Assembly: GCA_021848825.1 (NCBI GenBank)
Contig: JAJZTQ010000017.1
Location: 1 to 56,747 of the forward strand
Direction: 5' to 3'
Origin: Pseudomonadota bacterium
GTDB lineage: Bacteria; Pseudomonadota; Gammaproteobacteria; Burkholderiales; JABEVD01
Length of the DNA stretch: 56,747 nucleotides
The notes beneath the pieces are model-generated. The model was not told the DNA's origin. It did not search any database and saw only the letters and a list, made by a program, of their open reading frames with translations. Below, piece after piece: positions 33,063-42,673 of the stretch. The position numbers were made by a program, and so were the translations under genes. Each line of letters opens with the position of its first letter. Position 1 is the first letter of the stretch.

Positions 33063-36000
33063 TCAACCCGCGTTCATCGCGGAAGGGGTATTGAATTGGG
33101 CAAGCCATTTCGGCACTTCTTCGGCCGGCATCGGCTTCGCGATGCCGTATCCCTGGCCGAAATCGCAGCCTAGCCGCACCAGCAGCATGCCGTGTTCGGA
33201 AGTCTCGACGCCCTCGGCGATCACCATTCTGCTGAAAATTCTCGCCAGGCTGATGACGCCTTCTATGATCGAGATATCCTCGGTATTTTCCTTCATGTCG
33301 TGGACGAAGGTCTTGTCCACCTTGACCGTGTCGACGGGAAGATGCTTCAGATAGGCGAGGGAGGAATAGCCGGTGCCGAAGTCGTCCAGGGAAAACGAAA
33401 CGCCCAGCTTCTGGCAGCTGATCATCGTTTCCCTGACCCTTTCGAAATCGTCGATGAAGGCCGTTTCGAGGATTTCGAGTTCCAGCCTCGAAGGCGGCAC
33501 CTCGGGGTGGAGAGAGAGCATTTTCTCCAGCGTCTCGACGAAGGAAGGGTGCTTGAGATGGGCTGCGGACACATTCACGCTCACCGGGAAATCGATCCGC
33601 TGCGCGGTCCATTTCGCCATCTGACCCAGAGCTTCCCCGATTATCCATTTCCCGATGTCCAGGATCAGGCCGGTCTGCTCCGCGAGCGGAAGAAAGGCCA
33701 TCGGGCCGATCATGCCGTCTTCCGGATGCATCCATCTTATCAGCGCCTCCAGCCCGATCACGGTGCCGGTCCTGAGATTGATCTTGGGCTGGTAATGGAG
33801 CTTCAGTTCGCTCCTTTCGAGCGCGAAGCGTAGCTTGGAGAGCTTTTCCTGCTTTGCACGGAGCGCCATGTCCAGCTTCGAATCGAACCACTGGAAGCGG
33901 TTCCTTCCGGATTGCTTGGCGAGATACATGGCCTGGTCTGCATGCCTCAGGAGCGTATCGGCATCGGCATTGTCGAAGGGATAGACCGTCACCCCTATGC
34001 TCACCGTGACATGCATGACGTAGCCGTCGATATGGTAAGGAGAGGAGAGGTCGGACAATACCCGGGTGAGCGTGGTTTCGACATCGGACATGTCCTTGAT
34101 CCCTGTCAGCAGCATGACGAACTCGTCTCCGCCCAGCCTCGCCACCGTGTCCTCCCCCCTGAGCACATTCTTGAGTCTGCCGGAGACTTCGATCAGGAGC
34201 CTGTCGCCGGTTTCATGACCATGCTGGTCGTTGACGGGCTTGAAGTCGTCGAGATCGAGAAAGGCGAGCGCGAAGATGGAGCCCTTCCTGTCGGAATGAA
34301 GTATCGCCTTCCTGAGATCTCCGGCGAGCAGGGTCCTGTTTGGAAGATTGGTGAGCGGATCGAAATGGGCGAGGTCCTCGAGGCGCCTTTCGTTTTTCCT
34401 CCGGTCGGTGATATCGGCGAATATCGCGACGCAGTGGGTGACGATTCCTTCTTCGTTTTTCACTGCACAAAGGTTGAGGATCGCGGAGAACGGCTCGCCG
34501 TCCTTGCGGCTGCCCCTGATTTCGCCCCGCCAGTTTCCTGTTTTTTCGATGGAATGCCCGATCCTTCCTGCGTTTTCCGCGATCTGGGGCATCCATGATC
34601 CGATTTCCATGCCCTGGAGCGCTTCTTCCTCGCAGCCCGTCAATTTCAGCATGGCATGGTTGGCTTTCAGGATCCTGTTTTCCGAGTCGAGGATCAGGAC
34701 GCCTTCGCCCGCATTTTCGAAGAAGCTGCCCTCGATGCGCAGATCCGCTTCCATCCGCTTTCTTTCGCCGATATCTTCGAAAAAGATCAGGACGCCGGAG
34801 GCATTGCCCTCTCCGTCCTGCATCGGCATGGCGCTGATGCTGACCCAAAGCGACCCGCCGTCGACATGCCTGAGCATTTTCTCCTGATTCAGTCCTTCGA
34901 TTTCCTCGATCCGCCAGGGCATTTCCGCTTCGGTCTTGCCGATCAGCTCTTCCGGGCTTTCGAATCCTTCGAGGCGGGCGAAATTCGCATTGCAGCCCCG
35001 GTAGATCATCTCTTCATCCTTCCAGCAGACGAAATGGGGCATGCTTTCCAGGATGAAATTCAGTCTCTTCCCGGATTCGACGAGATCGGCCTCGCGGTTT
35101 TTCGCATGCTCGAGTTCCTTCAGGAGCTGCGAAGCATCGTGAAGCGCGCGCTCCCTGGTTTTTTCGCTATGGGCGCAATGCATGGCGAAAAGGCAGGCTT
35201 CTTCCAGCCGATGGATGGCCGGACCCAGCGCCAGCACGAGTTCGTCAGGCATGGGGGAATTTCGCCTGAGAACGAGCACGCCAGTATTTCCTATCGGGAA
35301 AACATGGAAGATCGCAGCATTCTCCGTGACGATTTCCATCTGCTTCAGCGGGCTGGATATCCTTTCCTGGAGCCTGGGATAGTCGGAAAGCCTTTCCTGC
35401 TCCCTGCCGGGATAGCTGAGCCTGTGAACAAGCCCTTCACCTGCCAGTTCGTCCTTCAGCCAGACATGCGCGCTTCGGCAGTTGACGAGCCTGATCGCCT
35501 GGGGCAGGAAATGGCGCAATATCCTGGCGAGATCAGCGCTTTGCGAAACCAGCATGGTGAGGGCGTGCTGCATCGATACCAGATTGACTGCCCTCTGCGA
35601 ACGCGCCTCCCGGTCCATGCCGGTGATGCCCATCACGATGCTTCTGTTGAAAAGGGAAAGGCAGCCGTCGGCTCCGTTCGCGACCTGACCCAGCGTCAGC
35701 GCCCCCAGCAGTCCGGTTTCGAAGGCATCGGCAATCTCGCCCACTTCTTCGGCGAATTTCTCCTGGAGATAATGGCTTCTCCCTGCGCAGCCGAATACGA
35801 ACGGATGGGTATGCTGGTCCGGCATCTTCCCGGCCATCCTCTTCGCCGCATTGCGCGACGCATCGATCAGGCTCTCCGGCGTGGATTTAAGCATGTAGAT
35901 CGGGCTCAGTGGCGGGATGTTTCCCCTGCACACGAGTTGTTTTCCTTCCCTTGCCACCGGTTCGCAGATGAACATGTCCGAGTGGTCTTTCTCCATGCCG

Positions 36001-36821
36001 AGCGGAAAGTCCTTCGCCATGTCCTGGAAGCCGCGCTTTTCGCCGTTTTCATCCGCATCGATGATGTCGCAGAGGAAATCGAAGAAATCCCCCCCTCTGT
36101 AGGCTTCTTCGACGACCTCGAGATACACTTCCGCAGCAGGCTTGTAGTCGAGCGTCCTGACAATATTGTCGCCCGAATCCGTGACGAGAAAGGGGCCGGC
36201 CAGTTTCTGCCATCCCTGGGACACCTCGATTTCGCTGGGAAGGGAAATGCCGACAAGCTGGGTCTGGCTTTCCATGAAGCCGAGGTTGCTGAAGAGGCAT
36301 GGGCCGCCTGTGTAATCGGACGATCCGGCTCCCCCTCCCAGATATTTGGTTTCGGTTCCGAGAAGGTCGTATACGCCGTCCAGGAATTCGCCTATATTTC
36401 CCTTCACGGCGTCGAAAAAAACGAGCACCGTCTGACTGGAGGAGAGCTGCTCTGCAAATGGCGCAAGCCTTTCCGCAAAATCCTCGTCGGGGGAAAAGGG
36501 AATGTTCGCGACCCTGGCGTCGAAAGGCAGCGGAACGACAAGCGAGCCTTTTTCGTAATGCTTTCTTTCGTAAATGATGCCCGGGAATACGCCGCCGAAG
36601 ACGGGTATCGAAAGGGATTTCAGCTGCGAATCCAGCAGTTCCCTGGTGAAGCCGTTTTTTTCGCAGGCGAGCAGGAGCACGCTTTTCGCCCCTTCATCGA
36701 TGGAAGAGGCGATGTTTTCAAGGAAAACGCCCACCTTTCCGGAAGGATCGAACCTTGCCTTCGTCATGACCTGGTCATCCGGGCTTCTGAATTGGGTTGC
36801 ATGAATTTGTCCTGTGCGCAT
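33063..36821 (-). CDS. FIST-PAS-PAS-GGDEF-EAL giant c-di-GMP enzyme
   Basis: A protein of 1252 residues. FIST_N (about 30-225; VFGGVFPGIIYERKHYEKGS, YLGGGAGSSDYTG) and FIST_C (about 230-385; FVFGCAGRSHYLQE) form a small-ligand sensor thought to bind amino acids or related molecules. A helical linker with a short FNRSIVMGITG motif precedes two PAS domains (about 585-815), GGDEF (about 825-985; ARLGGDEF, inhibitory-site RGED) and EAL (about 995-1240; GLEALIRW, SLDDFGTGYSS). All catalytic motifs are intact. It is soluble. ATG 36821 opens MRTGQIHATQF, a usual FIST start; GTG 36836 is an alternative. It is divergent from the hyp operon. Confidence 0.93.
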   Translation of the reverse strand: MRTGQIHATQFRSPDDQVMTKARFDPSGKVGVFLENIASSIDEGAKSVLLLACEKNGFTRELLDSQLKSLSIPVFGGVFPGIIYERKHYEKGSLVVPLPFDARVANIPFSPDEDFAERLAPFAEQLSSSQTVLVFFDAVKGNIGEFLDGVYDLLGTETKYLGGGAGSSDYTGGPCLFSNLGFMESQTQLVGISLPSEIEVSQGWQKLAGPFLVTDSGDNIVRTLDYKPAAEVYLEVVEEAYRGGDFFDFLCDIIDADENGEKRGFQDMAKDFPLGMEKDHSDMFICEPVAREGKQLVCRGNIPPLSPIYMLKSTPESLIDASRNAAKRMAGKMPDQHTHPFVFGCAGRSHYLQEKFAEEVGEIADAFETGLLGALTLGQVANGADGCLSLFNRSIVMGITGMDREARSQRAVNLVSMQHALTMLVSQSADLARILRHFLPQAIRLVNCRSAHVWLKDELAGEGLVHRLSYPGREQERLSDYPRLQERISSPLKQMEIVTENAAIFHVFPIGNTGVLVLRRNSPMPDELVLALGPAIHRLEEACLFAMHCAHSEKTRERALHDASQLLKELEHAKNREADLVESGKRLNFILESMPHFVCWKDEEMIYRGCNANFARLEGFESPEELIGKTEAEMPWRIEEIEGLNQEKMLRHVDGGSLWVSISAMPMQDGEGNASGVLIFFEDIGERKRMEADLRIEGSFFENAGEGVLILDSENRILKANHAMLKLTGCEEEALQGMEIGSWMPQIAENAGRIGHSIEKTGNWRGEIRGSRKDGEPFSAILNLCAVKNEEGIVTHCVAIFADITDRRKNERRLEDLAHFDPLTNLPNRTLLAGDLRKAILHSDRKGSIFALAFLDLDDFKPVNDQHGHETGDRLLIEVSGRLKNVLRGEDTVARLGGDEFVMLLTGIKDMSDVETTLTRVLSDLSSPYHIDGYVMHVTVSIGVTVYPFDNADADTLLRHADQAMYLAKQSGRNRFQWFDSKLDMALRAKQEKLSKLRFALERSELKLHYQPKINLRTGTVIGLEALIRWMHPEDGMIGPMAFLPLAEQTGLILDIGKWIIGEALGQMAKWTAQRIDFPVSVNVSAAHLKHPSFVETLEKMLSLHPEVPPSRLELEILETAFIDDFERVRETMISCQKLGVSFSLDDFGTGYSSLAYLKHLPVDTVKVDKTFVHDMKENTEDISIIEGVISLARIFSRMVIAEGVETSEHGMLLVRLGCDFGQGYGIAKPMPAEEVPKWLAQFNTPSAMNAG

Positions 36822-36926
36822 CAGGATTCTATACACTGTCCAATGCTGAAAGCAAGAAACATGCTATTCTGAAATTGCGCTGATAAAACAAGGAGAACTC
36901 CAATCAGGACAGAAGGTTTTCCGGAT

Positions 36927-36949
36927 CGGTGTAAAGTAAACCGACACCG
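36927..36949. promoter_or_regulatory. Inverted repeat upstream of hypA
   Basis: Arms CGGTGT and ACACCG, 11 bases apart, lie in the 183-base gap between the divergent FIST protein and hypA genes. They could bind a regulator of either unit. Nothing else is evident in the gap except the hypA ribosome site GGGGAAAAATC. Confidence 0.3.
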
Positions 36950-37004
36950 CCTTTCCGAATTGAAAAACATCTGAACTATCATTGTCAAATGACGGGGAAA
37001 AATC

Positions 37005-37340
37005 ATGCATGAAATGTCGCTGATGCAGAGCGTCCTGGAAATCGTCGAGGAAGCCAGCCGCGGATTCACGAAAGTGAAGAAGGTCTTCCTGGAAATAGGG
37101 GCGCTTTCAGGCGTCGATCCGCAGGCGATGGATTTCTGCTTCGATGTCGTGATGCGCGATACCCTGGCGGAGGGCGCAACCCTGGAAATCATCAGAAAGC
37201 CGGGGGAGGGGTGGTGCATGCAATGCTCGAAAAGGGTCGATGTCTCGGAAAGATACGACCCATGCCCCTGGTGCGGCAGCTACCAGATCCAGGTGACAGG
37301 GGGGGAAGAAATGCGCGTGAAGGAAATCGAGGTGGAATAG
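37005..37340 (+). CDS. hypA: Hydrogenase nickel-insertion protein HypA
   Basis: A 111-residue protein. The N-terminal [13 protein letters not shown] carries the nickel-binding His2, and two CxxC pairs (CMQC and CPWC, about residues 72 and 89) bind structural zinc. It delivers nickel to the large subunit of [NiFe]-hydrogenases together with HypB. First gene of the hypABFCDE operon; hypB follows after eight bases. The length matches the family (about 113). Confidence 0.97.
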   Translation: MHEMSLMQSVLEIVEEASRGFTKVKKVFLEIGALSGVDPQAMDFCFDVVMRDTLAEGATLEIIRKPGEGWCMQCSKRVDVSERYDPCPWCGSYQIQVTGGEEMRVKEIEVE

Positions 37341-37348
37341 GGGGAAAA

Positions 37349-38062
37349 ATGTGCACGGTTTGCGGATGCGGGGGCGGCAAGTACGAAAAGTTCGGCGGGA
37401 GTCGTTCCCGTGAAGCGAATCGTCTCGTCAAGGTCGAACAGGACATCCTGGCGAAGAACGATGCCCATGCCGAGAGAAACAGGGCATGGCTGAAGGCGCG
37501 CAACATTCTCGCGCTCAATCTGGTTTCCAGCCCCGGATCGGGGAAAACCACGCTGCTTGCGAAAACCATAGAAGAGATCAGGGGAAGAAAATCCGTTTCC
37601 GTGATCGAGGGCGACCAGCAGACGAGCTTCGATGCCGACAGGATCAGGCAAGCCGGGGCGCCCGCAATCCAGATCAACACCGGCAAAGGCTGCCATCTCG
37701 ATGCGAAGATGGTGGGTGACGCCATGATGAAGCTCGATCCGGGAGAAAACAGCCTGCTCCTCATCGAGAATGTGGGCAACCTCGTCTGCCCGGCATCCTT
37801 CGATCTCGGGGAGGCCTGCAAGGTCGCCATCCTTTCCGTGACGGAAGGGGAGGACAAGCCCATGAAATATCCGGACATGTTCCATGCCGCGAAGGTGATG
37901 GTGCTGAACAAGATCGATCTTCTGCCTCACCTCGATTTCGAAGTCGAGAAATGCATCGATTATGCGAGAAGGGTGAATCCAGAGATCCTGGTGATCCAGC
38001 TTTCGGCCAGAACGGGCGAAGGGCTTCAGGGCTGGATGGACTGGATGGAAGGGATGATTTGA
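37349..38062 (+). CDS. hypB: Hydrogenase maturation GTPase HypB
   Basis: A 237-residue GTPase that drives nickel insertion. The N-terminal [10 protein letters not shown] is the high-affinity nickel motif region; no His-rich stretch is present, so it is a non-storage form. GTPase motifs: P-loop [10 protein letters not shown], Walker B-like [13 protein letters not shown] and [16 protein letters not shown] precedes ATG 37349. hypF starts directly at the next base after its stop. In this gene 9 of 13 Arg codons are AGG or AGA. Confidence 0.97.
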   Translation: MCTVCGCGGGKYEKFGGSRSREANRLVKVEQDILAKNDAHAERNRAWLKARNILALNLVSSPGSGKTTLLAKTIEEIRGRKSVSVIEGDQQTSFDADRIRQAGAPAIQINTGKGCHLDAKMVGDAMMKLDPGENSLLLIENVGNLVCPASFDLGEACKVAILSVTEGEDKPMKYPDMFHAAKVMVLNKIDLLPHLDFEVEKCIDYARRVNPEILVIQLSARTGEGLQGWMDWMEGMI

Positions 38063-40333
38063 ATGCAGGGGATAGTCAGGATCAGGGGGCAGGTGCAGGG
38101 CGTCGGTTTCCGGCCTTTCGTCTACCGCCTGGCAAAAGAGCTGGAAATCCAGGGATGGGTCAGAAACGACAGCCACGGGGTCGAGATATCGGTCAGCGGG
38201 GAAAATCGCGCGGTGAGCGACTTCCTGGAGAGGCTGGAATCCGAAAGCCCTGCGCTCTCCCGGGTCGACGGCATAGCATTCCTGGAAGCCGATTGCGCTG
38301 AAAGCCATTCCGGCTTCAGGATCAGGGAAAGCCTGGAAGGCGCCGCCGATACGGGCATTTCGCCCGATGTATCGATCTGCCGGGAATGCCTCATGGAGCT
38401 TTTCGATCCTTCAAACAGGCGATACAGGCATCCCTTCATCAACTGCACCCATTGCGGACCGCGCTTTACGCTTCTCTCACGCGTTCCCTACGACAGGAAG
38501 CATACCAGCATGGCGAAATATCGCATGTGCCGGGCCTGCCAGGCGGAATATCTCGATCCTTGCGACAGGCGCTTCCATGCCCAGCCCAATGCCTGCATGG
38601 ATTGCGGCCCCAGGCTTTCGCTTCTGGATTGGAGCGGCGAAATCATCGCAGGGGATCAGATCGAAAACGCCCTGAATGCCATCCTTTCAGGGAAGATACT
38701 CGCGGTCAAAGGCATAGGCGGCTTCCATCTCGTTTGCGACGCGAAAAACGGGGAGGCGGTCAAGCGATTGCGGCATTCGAAATCGAGGATGGAAAAGCCG
38801 CTCGCCCTGATGGCTGCGAACAGCGCGTCCCTGGTCCCCTTTGCCCAGGTGGGTGAAGAGGAAAGAAGGCTCCTGGAATCGAGAGAAAGGCCCATCGTCC
38901 TGCTCGGGAAACGTCTGGAAATCGAGGGGATCGCGCCGGGACTGGCGTCCTTTGGGGCCATGCTCCCCTATGCGCCCATCCATTACCTCATTTTCCATGA
39001 AGCTGCGGGAAGGCCGGAAGGGACGGGTTGGCTCGAAGAAAGGCAGGACCTGATCCTGGTTGCAACAAGCGCGAATCCCGGGGGGGAGCCGCTCGCGACA
39101 GGAAACGGGGAGGCATTCGAAAGGCTGGGGGAAGCGGCCGATCTCTTCCTCCTCCACGACCGGGAAATCCTGGCTGGCGCGGACGACAGCGTGGCGAGAT
39201 GGAACGGAAGATCGCCGCAATTCGTGAGGCGCGCAAGGGGCTATGCGCCATCACCCCTGAGGCTTTCCTCTTCGGGGCCTGCCGTTCTCGCAATGGGCGC
39301 AGGCTACAAGAACACCGTTTGCGCAACGAGGGGAGACGAGGCATTCGTCTCCCAGCATATCGGCGACCTGGACAATGCCGCAGCCTGCTGCGCGATGGAA
39401 AAGACAGTCGAGCGTCTTCTGCAATTGTCGGGCATCGAGCCGGAAATCGTGGTCCACGATCTCCATCCGGATTTTCACAGCACCCGGTTCGCACTGCAGT
39501 ATTCCGAAAAACATGGCATTCCTTCGCTGGGTGTGCAGCACCATCATGCGCATGTCGCCTCCGTCCTGGCCGAAAACCGCTTCGATGGGGCTGCATTGGG
39601 CGTTGCTCTGGACGGGGTGGGGTTGGGAACGGATGGCGGAACATGGGGAGGCGAACTTCTTTGCCTGGATGAGAAAGGGGGATTTTCGAGGGAAGGGCAT
39701 TTCAGGACCCTTTTGCATCCCGGAGGGGATATCGCCTCGCGCGAACCCTGGCGCATGGCCGCAGGCGCGCTTTATTCGCTCGGAAGGCATGAAGAGATCG
39801 CAAGGCGCTATGGGAAAAAGGGGGAGTTCATCCTTGCCTTGCTCGAGCGGCAATTCAATTGCCCCCTGACGAGCAGCGCGGGCAGGCTGTTCGATGCCGC
39901 GGCCGGGCTTCTGGGCATTTCGGATAGCATGACTTTCGAAGGGCAGGCGGCGATGCTGCTCGAAGCCATGGCGCAAGGGCATGGCCCTGTTCCGCCGCTC
40001 GAGAACGGTTTTTCTGTGGAACAGGGGGTGCTGGATTTCCTCCCGCTGTTCGATGCATTGGCGGAAATGGATGACGCCGGATACGGCGCTTCCCTTTTCC
40101 ATTCCACGCTCGTCGAAGGGCTCGAATCCTGGATCCTCGCATCACCAGGAAACATCCGGACAATCGCTCTCTCAGGCGGATGCTTCCTCAACGCCATCCT
40201 GTGCAGCGAACTGAGGAATCGGCTCGAGAGCGAGGGATATGCCGTCCTCGAGGCGAGGCTCCTTCCCCCGAACGACGGCGGAATCAGCCTCGGACAGGCC
40301 CATGTCGCGATGAGGAGGAAATCATGTGCCTAG
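38063..40333 (+). CDS. hypF: Carbamoyltransferase HypF
   Basis: A 756-residue enzyme that makes the cyanide ligand precursor of [NiFe]-hydrogenase from carbamoyl phosphate. Order: acylphosphatase domain (1-90; RGQVQGVGFRPFVYRLA), two zinc fingers (CRECLMELFDPSNRRY and CRACQAEYLDPCDRRFH, about 110-185), YrdC-like adenylation domain (about 200-375; KGIGGFHLVCDA) and the Kae1-like carbamoyl-transfer domain with VQHHHAHVASVLAEN and LSGGCFLNAIL. The length is typical. Its last ten bases overlap hypC. Confidence 0.97.
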   Translation: MQGIVRIRGQVQGVGFRPFVYRLAKELEIQGWVRNDSHGVEISVSGENRAVSDFLERLESESPALSRVDGIAFLEADCAESHSGFRIRESLEGAADTGISPDVSICRECLMELFDPSNRRYRHPFINCTHCGPRFTLLSRVPYDRKHTSMAKYRMCRACQAEYLDPCDRRFHAQPNACMDCGPRLSLLDWSGEIIAGDQIENALNAILSGKILAVKGIGGFHLVCDAKNGEAVKRLRHSKSRMEKPLALMAANSASLVPFAQVGEEERRLLESRERPIVLLGKRLEIEGIAPGLASFGAMLPYAPIHYLIFHEAAGRPEGTGWLEERQDLILVATSANPGGEPLATGNGEAFERLGEAADLFLLHDREILAGADDSVARWNGRSPQFVRRARGYAPSPLRLSSSGPAVLAMGAGYKNTVCATRGDEAFVSQHIGDLDNAAACCAMEKTVERLLQLSGIEPEIVVHDLHPDFHSTRFALQYSEKHGIPSLGVQHHHAHVASVLAENRFDGAALGVALDGVGLGTDGGTWGGELLCLDEKGGFSREGHFRTLLHPGGDIASREPWRMAAGALYSLGRHEEIARRYGKKGEFILALLERQFNCPLTSSAGRLFDAAAGLLGISDSMTFEGQAAMLLEAMAQGHGPVPPLENGFSVEQGVLDFLPLFDALAEMDDAGYGASLFHSTLVEGLESWILASPGNIRTIALSGGCFLNAILCSELRNRLESEGYAVLEARLLPPNDGGISLGQAHVAMRRKSCA

Positions 40334-40542
40334 CCATTCCTGCCCGGATCGTGGCCCTGCTTGAAAAATCGAGAGCTCTGGTGGAATTGGGCGGCGTGAG
40401 AAAGGAGATATCCGTCGAGCTGCTCGAAGAAGCGCAGGTCGGCGATTATGTGATCGTCCATGTGGGCTATGCGCTTTCGAAGCTCGACGAGGAGGAGGCG
40501 ATGAAGACGATCGCGCTTTTTTCGGAAATGGACGGCGAATGA
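40324..40542 (+). CDS. hypC: Hydrogenase assembly chaperone HypC
   Basis: A 72-residue chaperone starting MCLAIPARI, where Cys2 binds the Fe(CN)2CO intermediate with HypD and the hydrogenase large subunit. The domain continues with VELGGVRKEISVELLE and VGDYVIVHVGYALSKLD, all usual. AGGAGGAAATC precedes ATG 40324. It overlaps hypF upstream by ten bases and hypD downstream by four. Confidence 0.97.
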   Translation: MCLAIPARIVALLEKSRALVELGGVRKEISVELLEEAQVGDYVIVHVGYALSKLDEEEAMKTIALFSEMDGE

Positions 40543-41633
40543 TCAAGTACGTGGACGAATACCGGGACGGGGAAGTCGCGAGACATATCGCGAAAAGGAT
40601 CGCGACTGATGTGAGGCCGGAAAGAACATACCGCTTCATGGAGTTCTGCGGCGGGCACACCCATGCCATCTTCCGATACGGGCTTTCGGATCTCCTTCCG
40701 CCTGCCATCAGGCTGATCCATGGTCCGGGCTGTCCGGTCTGCGTGCTGCCCATCGGGCGGGTGGACGGCGCGATTGCGCTCTCGAAGCAGGCGATCGTCG
40801 CGACCTATGCCGACATGATGCGCGTGCCGGGTTCGAATGCCATGAGCCTTTTCAGGGCGAGGGCTGAAGGGGCGGACGTTAGAATGGTCTATTCCGCAAC
40901 GGATGCGCTGCAAATCGCAAGGGAGAATCCGGAGAAGGAAGTGGTGTTCTTCGCGATCGGCTTCGAGACCACCACGCCCCCCACTGCGCTGGCGATCAGG
41001 CAGGCGAAAATCGAAAATTTGAGCAATTTCTCGGTCTACTGCAATCATGTGCTCACGCCGCCTGCATTGCGGGGCATACTCGATTCAGGCGCCGAACTGG
41101 ACGGCGTGATCGGCCCTTCCCATGTCAGCGCGGTGATCGGCATTGGCCCTTACGATTTCGTTTCCGAAAAATACGGCAAGCCCATCGTCATCTCGGGATT
41201 CGAGCCGCTTGACGTGATGCAGTCCATCCTGATGCTCGTCGAGCAGGTCAATTCCGGACGGGCTGAAGTCGAAAACGAATACAGCAGGGCAGTGGAAGGA
41301 AACGGGAATGCCAGGGCGCAGATGCTGATGGAGGAGGTTTTCGAATTGCGGGATGCGTTCGAATGGCGGGGACTGGGATGGATGGAAAGGAGCGCGAGGA
41401 AGATCTCGGCCGGCTATTCGGAATATGACGCGGAGATCCGCTTCGGTCTGATTACTTCGAGCGCATCTGACCACAAGGCCTGCGAATGCGGCGAGATATT
41501 GAGAGGAATCAAGAGCCCGAAAGACTGCAAGGTTTTCGGCAAGGCATGCACGCCCGAGAATCCCCTGGGCTCCTGCATGGTTTCCAGCGAAGGAGCCTGC
41601 GCAGCCTATTACAGCTACGGGCGCTACAAATGA
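40539..41633 (+). CDS. hypD: Hydrogenase maturation protein HypD
   Basis: A 364-residue iron-sulfur protein that is the scaffold for the Fe(CN)2CO group. Visible motifs: FMEFCGGHTHAIFRYG, LIHGPGCPVCVLP with the thiol pair, FFAIGFETTTPPTALA, and C-terminal Cys residues holding the 4Fe-4S cluster (ACECGEILRG, VFGKACTPENPLGSC, SSEGACAAYY). Overlaps hypC and hypE by ATGA junctions. Confidence 0.97.
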   Translation: MIKYVDEYRDGEVARHIAKRIATDVRPERTYRFMEFCGGHTHAIFRYGLSDLLPPAIRLIHGPGCPVCVLPIGRVDGAIALSKQAIVATYADMMRVPGSNAMSLFRARAEGADVRMVYSATDALQIARENPEKEVVFFAIGFETTTPPTALAIRQAKIENLSNFSVYCNHVLTPPALRGILDSGAELDGVIGPSHVSAVIGIGPYDFVSEKYGKPIVISGFEPLDVMQSILMLVEQVNSGRAEVENEYSRAVEGNGNARAQMLMEEVFELRDAFEWRGLGWMERSARKISAGYSEYDAEIRFGLITSSASDHKACECGEILRGIKSPKDCKVFGKACTPENPLGSCMVSSEGACAAYYSYGRYK

Positions 41634-42673
41634 AAAAGAGGATGGCGGTCCGTCCGCTCGATATCGGGAAAGGCCGGATAGAAATGCCTCATGGCAGCGG
41701 GGGGCGCGCGACGGCGCAGCTCGTCGAGGAATTGTTCCTCAAGGCATTCGACAACGAATGGCTGAGACAATTGAACGATCAGGCTTCATTCCATGTTCAA
41801 GGCGGGAAGATGGTGGTGGCCACCGACGGTCATGTGGTTTCGCCCATTTTCTTTCCGGGCGGGGACATAGGCTGTCTTTCGATCCACGGCACCATCAACG
41901 ATGTTGCGATGTCGGGCGCAAGGCCGCTCTATCTCTCGGCGAGCTTCATCCTGGAGGAGGGTTTTCCCCTCATCGAGCTCGAGAAAATCGCGCGCTCCAT
42001 GGCAGAATCGGCAAGACTTGCAGGCGTTGCCATCATCACGGGCGACACCAAGGTCGTGGAAAAGGGAAAGGCGGACGGGGTCTTCATCACCACGACAGGG
42101 ATAGGGATGGTCCCGGAAGGGGTCAGGATCTCGGGAGACAGGGCGCGACCGGGCGACAGGATCCTCGTTTCGGGGACGATGGGAGACCACGGCATCGCGG
42201 TATTGTCGAAGCGCGAAAACCTGACCTTCGAAACGGCCATTCTTTCGGATACGGCGCCGCTGCATGAACTCGTCGCAGAAATGGTCGCCTGCGCGCCGGA
42301 CATCCATTGCCTCAGGGATCCGACCAGGGGCGGTCTTGCGACGACCCTCAACGAGATCGCGCATCAATCCGGCGTCGGCATGAAAATCAATGAGCGCTCG
42401 ATCCCGGTCAAAGGGGAAGTGGCTTCCGCATGCGAGCTTCTCGGCATCGATCCTCTTTACGTCGCAAACGAAGGAAAGCTCGTCGCGATCTGCGGCGAAA
42501 AGGATGCGGATTCGCTGCTTTCAGTCATGAGAGATCATCCTCTGGCGAGGGATGCCGCGGTCATAGGGGAAGTCGTGGAGGATGAACACTGTTTCGTGCA
42601 GATGGAAACTGCATTCGGCGGCATGCGCGTGGTGGATTGGTTGACGGGAGAACCCTTGCCGAGGATCTGCTGA
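41630..42673 (+). CDS. hypE: Carbamoyl dehydratase HypE
   Basis: A 347-residue PurM-like ATPase that turns the carbamoylated C-terminal Cys into a thiocyanate. MPHGSGGRATAQLVEELF and TDGHVVSPIFFPGGDIGCLS are ATP-site segments, and the protein ends in PRIC, the required C-terminal cysteine. It closes the hypABFCDE operon with an ATGA overlap to hypD. The convergent Nudix gene starts at the next base. Confidence 0.97.
   Translation: MKKRMAVRPLDIGKGRIEMPHGSGGRATAQLVEELFLKAFDNEWLRQLNDQASFHVQGGKMVVATDGHVVSPIFFPGGDIGCLSIHGTINDVAMSGARPLYLSASFILEEGFPLIELEKIARSMAESARLAGVAIITGDTKVVEKGKADGVFITTTGIGMVPEGVRISGDRARPGDRILVSGTMGDHGIAVLSKRENLTFETAILSDTAPLHELVAEMVACAPDIHCLRDPTRGGLATTLNEIAHQSGVGMKINERSIPVKGEVASACELLGIDPLYVANEGKLVAICGEKDADSLLSVMRDHPLARDAAVIGEVVEDEHCFVQMETAFGGMRVVDWLTGEPLPRIC

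Noticed and set aside
37005-42673. Hydrogenase structural genes near hyp
   Set aside because: No large- or small-subunit motif is found in any frame of the adjoining genes.
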